Source: an uncultured Paracoccaceae bacterium (GTDB lineage Bacteria; Pseudomonadota; Alphaproteobacteria; Rhodobacterales; Rhodobacteraceae). From it: a stretch of DNA of 10,144 nucleotides. Below, one piece after another: positions 7,716 to 10,144 of this stretch (position 1 is the first letter of the stretch; each line of letters starts with the position of its first letter). Where the stretch lies: positions 1-10,144 of the forward strand of contig CALFSV010000400.1 in NCBI GenBank assembly GCA_937916485.1, written 5' to 3'. The notes under the pieces were generated by a model. The model saw only the letters and a program-made list of their open reading frames with translations, was not told where the DNA came from and did not search any database. Both the position numbers and the translations under genes were made by a program.

Positions 7716-7738
7716 CCCGCCGGAGGCTCCCGGGCGGG
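7716..7738. repeat. GC-rich hairpin in the smc-cbt intergenic region
   Basis: CCCGCC (7716-7721) is complementary to GGCGGG (7733-7738), with an 11-base loop that could zip further. On the - strand the stem is followed by GATATTTATGG rather than a clean T-run. It could at best be a weak terminator for leftward transcription; otherwise it is a structural or operator element. Confidence 0.3.
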
Positions 7739-7801
7739 CCAAAAGCACCGCGATCGGGCACGAAGGGACGCTGGCCACCCCTGTCAGGTCGTAAACGTAC
7801 C

Positions 7802-7821
7802 TTGACGCCACCCACCGTCAA
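7802..7821. promoter_or_regulatory. Inverted repeat TTGACG-N8-CGTCAA upstream of the riboswitch
   Basis: TTGACG (7802-7807) and CGTCAA (7816-7821) form a perfect 6-bp dyad ending 15 bp before the predicted riboswitch 5' edge. TTGACG could also act as a -35 element, but GCACAA at the corresponding -10 position (7825-7830) is poor. It may be an operator or an activator site near the transcription start; the assignment is tentative. Confidence 0.35.
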
Positions 7822-7835
7822 AGCGCACAAACAAA

Positions 7836-8037
7836 GTGCATGGTTCCCCCACAAATGTGCAAAGCGCAGGGGGATCAAAAGGGAATGTGGTGCGGGTCGA
7901 TCCCTAGACGGGAGATCCAAGTCCACAGCCGCCCCCGCGACTGTCAGCGGTGAGCGTCCGTCAACCAGCCACTGGACCATGTCCGGGAAGGCGACGGTAC
8001 GTGAAGACCCGCAAGCCAGGAGACCTGCCATGCGCAC
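7836..8037 (+). promoter_or_regulatory. Cobalamin (B12) riboswitch controlling cbtB-cbtA
   Basis: This RNA leader carries the conserved cobalamin aptamer core in the right order. P1 is formed by GTGCATGG (7836-7843) and CCATGC-GCAC (8028-8037). CCCCC/GGGGG (7846-7850 and 7869-7873) form P2. GGGAATGTGGTG (7881-7892) pairs through TGTGG with CCACA (7923-7927). Next come GCCGCCCCCGCGACTGTCAGCGG from 7928, AGCCACTGG (7967-7975), GGGAAGGCG (7985-7993) and the B12 box AGCCAGGAGACCTGCC (8014-8029). The known family response is lower expression of downstream genes when adenosyl- or other cobalamins are bound. That suits a cobalt importer. Unusually, the P4 region carries an additional hairpin at 7899-7917. 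Identification is close to certain. Confidence 0.95.
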
Positions 8038-8049
8038 GTAACCCATGAT

Positions 8050-8074
8050 CCTGTCGGGTGTGACGGGAGAGGAG
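8050..8074 (+). promoter_or_regulatory. Hairpin and ribosome-binding site of cbtB; probable translational expression platform
   Basis: CCTGTC (8050-8055) can pair with GACGGG (8062-8067, one G-U pair), and the strand runs directly into the purine-rich ribosome-binding site with AGGAG at 8070-8074, seven bases before the cbtB ATG. No T-run follows the hairpin, so this is not an intrinsic terminator. Control of ribosome access is the more likely mode, as in many proteobacterial B12 riboswitches. Confidence 0.5.
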
Positions 8075-8081
8075 ATAGACT

Positions 8082-8261
8082 ATGACGATCCAAACAATGA
8101 CCGCTTCCAACGGTGCCCGTGCGACGACCGATATCCTCGGGATCGCCCTTGTCATGGCACTTGGCCTTGGCCTGATCTTTGCGGCTGGCTTCAGCCATGC
8201 CGCCGGTATGCATGACGTGGCCCACGATCAGCGCCACGCCATCGGCTTTCCTTGCCACTGA
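8082..8261 (+). CDS. cbtB: Cobalt transporter subunit CbtB
   Basis: This 59-residue membrane protein is the small subunit of the predicted CbtAB cobalt importer. It has one hydrophobic segment (about residues 18-38, ILGIALVMALGLGLIFAAGF) and a short C-terminal tail with H39, H44, H48, H52 and H59. The tail contains the family signature HDxRHAxGFPCH, thought to bind the metal. The start has AGGAG at 8070-8074 seven bases upstream. It lies 44 bp after the B12 riboswitch and 18 bp before cbtA, so it is the first gene of a riboswitch-controlled two-gene unit. Cobalt as substrate is inferred from family and riboswitch, not shown by the sequence. Confidence 0.93.
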   Translation: MTIQTMTASNGARATTDILGIALVMALGLGLIFAAGFSHAAGMHDVAHDQRHAIGFPCH

Positions 8262-8279
8262 TGGCGCCCCGCGCCTAAG

Positions 8280-8960
8280 ATGACCAAACATCTGCTGACC
8301 AGCGGGCTTATCGCTGGTCTGGTGGCAGGGCTGCTTGCGGCCCTGCTCCAGTTTGTCTTTGTTGTTCCGCTCTTGCTGGAATCCGAGCTCTATGAAAGTG
8401 GCGTCCGCGCGCATTTCGATGCCGTGGGCGGCATCCAGTCGCCTGCGGGCGCACCGTCGGTCTGGGCGGATGTTTCACGAAATATCGGCACACTCGCCAT
8501 GAACGCGGTGGCTTACATCGGTTTTGCCCTCGTTCTGGTGGCAGGCTTTGCCCTGGCCGAATCTACCGGCCACCGCGTCACCGCGCGTACTGGCATGATC
8601 TGGGGTCTTGCAGGGTTCGTTGCCCTGCATTTGGCCCCCGCCTTCAGCCAGCCGCCTGTCCTGCCCGGAACGGTCGGTGCGGCGCTTGATCAGCGCCAGT
8701 ACTGGTGGACAGCTTGCGTTGCTGCCACCGCCCTGGGGCTGTCAGCCTTGTCCTTTGGCCGTGGCCCGCTCATGGTCCTGATCGGGCTGGTTCTGATCGC
8801 AGCTCCCCACATCTTCGGCGCACCGCGGATCGACGTCTATTTCGGGATCACCCCGCCAGAGCTGGCCGCCCTTTTCACCTCCCGCTCGCTTGGCACGGCC
8901 GGGGCGTCATGGGTCGCACTCGGCACGCTTGCCGGTTGGCTCTGGTCGCGGCAGGATTAG
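8280..8960 (+). CDS. cbtA: Cobalt transporter subunit CbtA
   Basis: This 226-residue polytopic membrane protein is the large subunit of the predicted CbtAB cobalt importer. Hydrophobic segments fall at about residues 8-32, 74-94, 104-122, 141-160, 163-180 and 205-222, giving five or six membrane spans. Histidines at or near membrane segments (H98, H117 in VALHLAP, H177 in AAPHIFGAP) and the E34/E36 region after the first span are candidate metal ligands. The ATG at 8280 is 18 bp after the cbtB stop with only a weak ribosome-binding site, so translation probably depends on cbtB and thus on the B12 riboswitch. The 3' end overlaps the stop of the opposing DUF1636 gene. Confidence 0.92.
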   Translation: MTKHLLTSGLIAGLVAGLLAALLQFVFVVPLLLESELYESGVRAHFDAVGGIQSPAGAPSVWADVSRNIGTLAMNAVAYIGFALVLVAGFALAESTGHRVTARTGMIWGLAGFVALHLAPAFSQPPVLPGTVGAALDQRQYWWTACVAATALGLSALSFGRGPLMVLIGLVLIAAPHIFGAPRIDVYFGITPPELAALFTSRSLGTAGASWVALGTLAGWLWSRQD

Positions 8961-9274
8961 GCAGGAATGCGCCCGATCAGGCACAGCCGCAAATCTCCGA
9001 TAGGCCGGGCATCTTTAATGACCCCGCCCGGCGCGGCGGCGTACAGGGACGCCAATGCGACGATCTCGTCCATTCGCGCCGCCACATCGACATTGGCAAA
9101 CAGATACGCCGCCTTGCCCGGCGCCCGCAGGCTCAGCGTCGCGGGCTTGCCACATACATTCATGCACTCAGTCAGCGCGACATCGGCACCGCCCAACCGG
9201 GCGCGTAATTCGGTGGCCAGCACCTGGGCCTTTCCCCCAAGACACCCCGCACAAATCGTGACCCTGTCGCGCAT
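8957..9274 (-). CDS. DUF1636 family cysteine-rich protein (short form)
   Basis: This 105-residue soluble protein is a second, diverged DUF1636 member. The cysteines are C8 and C11 (VTICAGC) and C37 and C41 (ECMNVCGKP). A CxxC followed by CxxxC resembles the cluster ligands of thioredoxin-like [2Fe-2S] ferredoxins, so metal or Fe-S binding is a reasonable inference. Compared with the copy at 159-533, it lacks the third cysteine of the SCxxxCxxxC block and about 20 residues. It starts 54 bp from cobW in the divergent direction, with AAAGG-like purines just upstream. Its TAA overlaps the cbtA TAG (8957-8960). Position between the cobalt importer and CobW supports a role in cobalt or cobalamin metabolism; the function is unknown. 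Confidence 0.82.
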   Translation of the reverse strand: MRDRVTICAGCLGGKAQVLATELRARLGGADVALTECMNVCGKPATLSLRAPGKAAYLFANVDVAARMDEIVALASLYAAAPGGVIKDARPIGDLRLCLIGRIPA

Positions 9275-9290
9275 CGCCTTTGACCCTTTC

Positions 9291-9302
9291 CCCTGCTAGA
9301 CC
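9291..9302 (+). promoter_or_regulatory. Candidate -10 element for cobW
   Basis: CCCTGCTAGAC (9291-9301) matches CCCTGCTAGGC upstream of the transglycosylase gene, and both lie about 25-27 nt before the start codon. I read TAGACC as a -10 hexamer giving a short leader. TTGACC at 9280-9285 is only 11 bp away, too close for a -35, and no better -35 is seen. AAAGGAG at 9316-9322 is the ribosome-binding site, six bases before the ATG. Confidence 0.35.
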
Positions 9303-9328
9303 CCATCCGTCCCGCAAAGGAGCCTGCC

Positions 9329-10144
9329 ATGCAAGCCAAGATCCCCGCCACCGTCGTCACCGGCTTTCTCGGCGCCGGAAAGACCACGCTGATCCGCCAC
9401 ATGCTGCAAAACGCGGGCGGCAAGCGCATAGCCCTGATCATCAATGAATTCGGCGATCTTGGCGTCGACGGCGAAATCCTGCGCGGCTGCGGGATCGAAG
9501 CCTGCGCTGACGAGGATATTGTGGAGCTGTCAAATGGCTGCATCTGCTGCACCGTGGCCGATGACTTCATCCCCACCATGGAAATGCTGCTGGCCCGCGA
9601 AAATCGCCCCGATCACATCGTGATCGAAACGTCCGGCCTTGCCTTGCCGCAGCCCCTTGTCCGCGCCTTCAACTGGCCCGGTATCTCGACCCGGGTCACG
9701 GTTGACGGCGTTGTGACTGTCGTGGACGGAAAGGCGGTCACCGACGGCCGCTTCGCCCATAATGTCGCCGCTGTGGATGCCCAGCGCGCGGCCGACGACG
9801 GTTTGGATCATGACACCCCCCTGTCGGAGTTGTTTGAGGACCAGATCGCCTGTGCGGACATGATCGTCGTCAACAAGACCGATCTCCTGTCCGAAGAGGA
9901 ATCCACCGCCCTTCACGACCGCCTCAAGTCCGAAGCGCGCGCTGGCGTGCAGGTCCTGCGCGCCTCCATGGGCGCCTTGCCCATCGACGTCCTTCTGGGT
10001 CAGGGCATCGGCTCGGAAACCGACATGGACGCCCGGCACGAGATCCATCACCACCATCATCACGACGACGACGATGAAGACCACGGCGACGAGGACCATG
10101 ATGACGACCATCATCACGACCACGGGCACGACCACGGGCACGAC
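9329..10144 (+). CDS. cobW: Cobalamin biosynthesis GTPase/metallochaperone CobW (3' end beyond window)
   Basis: The first 272 codons of a CobW-type COG0523 G3E GTPase are present; the frame is open at the window edge. CobW is needed for cobalt insertion into the corrin ring and is thought to supply the metal to the CobNST chelatase. Visible motifs are Walker A GFLGAGKTT at 12-20, the metal-binding C71-I-C73-C74 motif (NGCICC), and the guanine-specificity motif NKTD at 182-185. From residue 237 a linker of 36 residues holds 16 His and 16 Asp/Glu, beginning with six consecutive His; this lies where CobW proteins usually carry a metal-storing tract. The missing part should be the CobW_C domain. 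AAAGGAG before the ATG supports the start. Context makes CobW more likely than a zinc-type homologue. Confidence 0.93.
   Translation, partial: MQAKIPATVVTGFLGAGKTTLIRHMLQNAGGKRIALIINEFGDLGVDGEILRGCGIEACADEDIVELSNGCICCTVADDFIPTMEMLLARENRPDHIVIETSGLALPQPLVRAFNWPGISTRVTVDGVVTVVDGKAVTDGRFAHNVAAVDAQRAADDGLDHDTPLSELFEDQIACADMIVVNKTDLLSEEESTALHDRLKSEARAGVQVLRASMGALPIDVLLGQGIGSETDMDARHEIHHHHHHDDDDEDHGDEDHDDDHHHDHGHDHGHD
10118..10144 (+). repeat. 12-bp tandem repeat in the CobW His/Asp tract
   Basis: GACCACGGGCAC is repeated exactly at 10118-10129 and 10130-10141, followed by GAC at the window edge. It encodes Asp-His-Gly-His units in frame, so copy-number change would lengthen or shorten the metal-binding tract without a frameshift. 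Further copies may lie beyond the edge. Confidence 0.8.

Larger units (their letters stand above)
7549..7835. other. Intergenic control region between smc and the cobalamin riboswitch
   Basis: About 290 bp separate the divergent smc and cbt transcription units, and no gene-like reading frame is supported. It contains two GANTC sites (GATTC 7562-7566, GAGTC 7604-7608), a TTGACT-like -35 on the - strand (7605-7610) without a convincing -10, an AT-rich island around 7642-7670 with a perfect DnaA box, a GC-rich hairpin at 7716-7738 and an inverted repeat at 7802-7821. Promoters for smc (leftward) and the riboswitch transcript (rightward) must lie here, but I cannot fix either one. Confidence 0.55.

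Noticed and set aside
8030..8041. Tiny upstream frame ATG CGC ACG TAA (Met-Arg-Thr)
   Set aside because: It overlaps the P1 strand of the riboswitch and has no proper ribosome-binding site of its own; the B12 box upstream is an RNA motif.
7645..8046. 133-codon - strand open frame across the riboswitch
   Set aside because: It reads straight through the conserved B12 aptamer in antisense and shows no protein motif.

Overview
The window is GC-rich (by eye about 63-66% G+C) and densely packed. It looks like the chromosome of an alphaproteobacterium, most likely Rhodobacterales/Rhodobacteraceae. The reasons are the form of the SMC protein, the cobalamin gene content (DUF1636, CbtB/CbtA, CobW), a TTAA-N7-TTAA site of the CtrA type, and TGCTAGRC-like -10 elements. 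I see no insertion sequence, phage gene, tRNA, rRNA or CRISPR array.

Left block (1-2427, + strand): a non-coding leader carries a CtrA-like site and two inverted repeats. It is followed by a tightly overlapping operon of a DUF1636 cysteine protein, CobC (threonine-phosphate decarboxylase) and CbiB (adenosylcobinamide-phosphate synthase). The start and stop codons overlap as ATGA at both junctions. CobC makes the aminopropanol phosphate that CbiB attaches to adenosylcobyric acid, so the last two genes catalyse consecutive steps.

Middle block (2428-7835): a secreted MltB-type lytic transglycosylase with a C-terminal peptidoglycan-binding domain is coupled by a GTGA overlap to a small ParB/sulfiredoxin-fold-like protein. 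These converge on a complete smc gene on the - strand (1151 aa, compact hinge). The region upstream of smc holds a perfect DnaA box inside an AT-rich island and two GANTC sites.

Right block (7836-10144): a cobalamin riboswitch with an apparently enlarged P4 region precedes cbtB-cbtA, a predicted cobalt importer. A second, shorter DUF1636 gene lies on the - strand and overlaps the end of cbtA. Divergent from it is cobW, a GTPase metallochaperone whose His/Asp tract runs off the window edge. CbtAB would bring in cobalt and CobW would handle the metal for corrin cobalt insertion; cobN is often the next gene in relatives but is not visible here.

Most genes are ordinary members of known families. 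The points that deserve a second look are the two unlike DUF1636 genes at the two cobalamin blocks, the CtrA-like site, the riboswitch insertion, the DnaA box and GANTC sites before smc, and the uncharacterised ParB/Srx-like protein coupled to a lytic transglycosylase.
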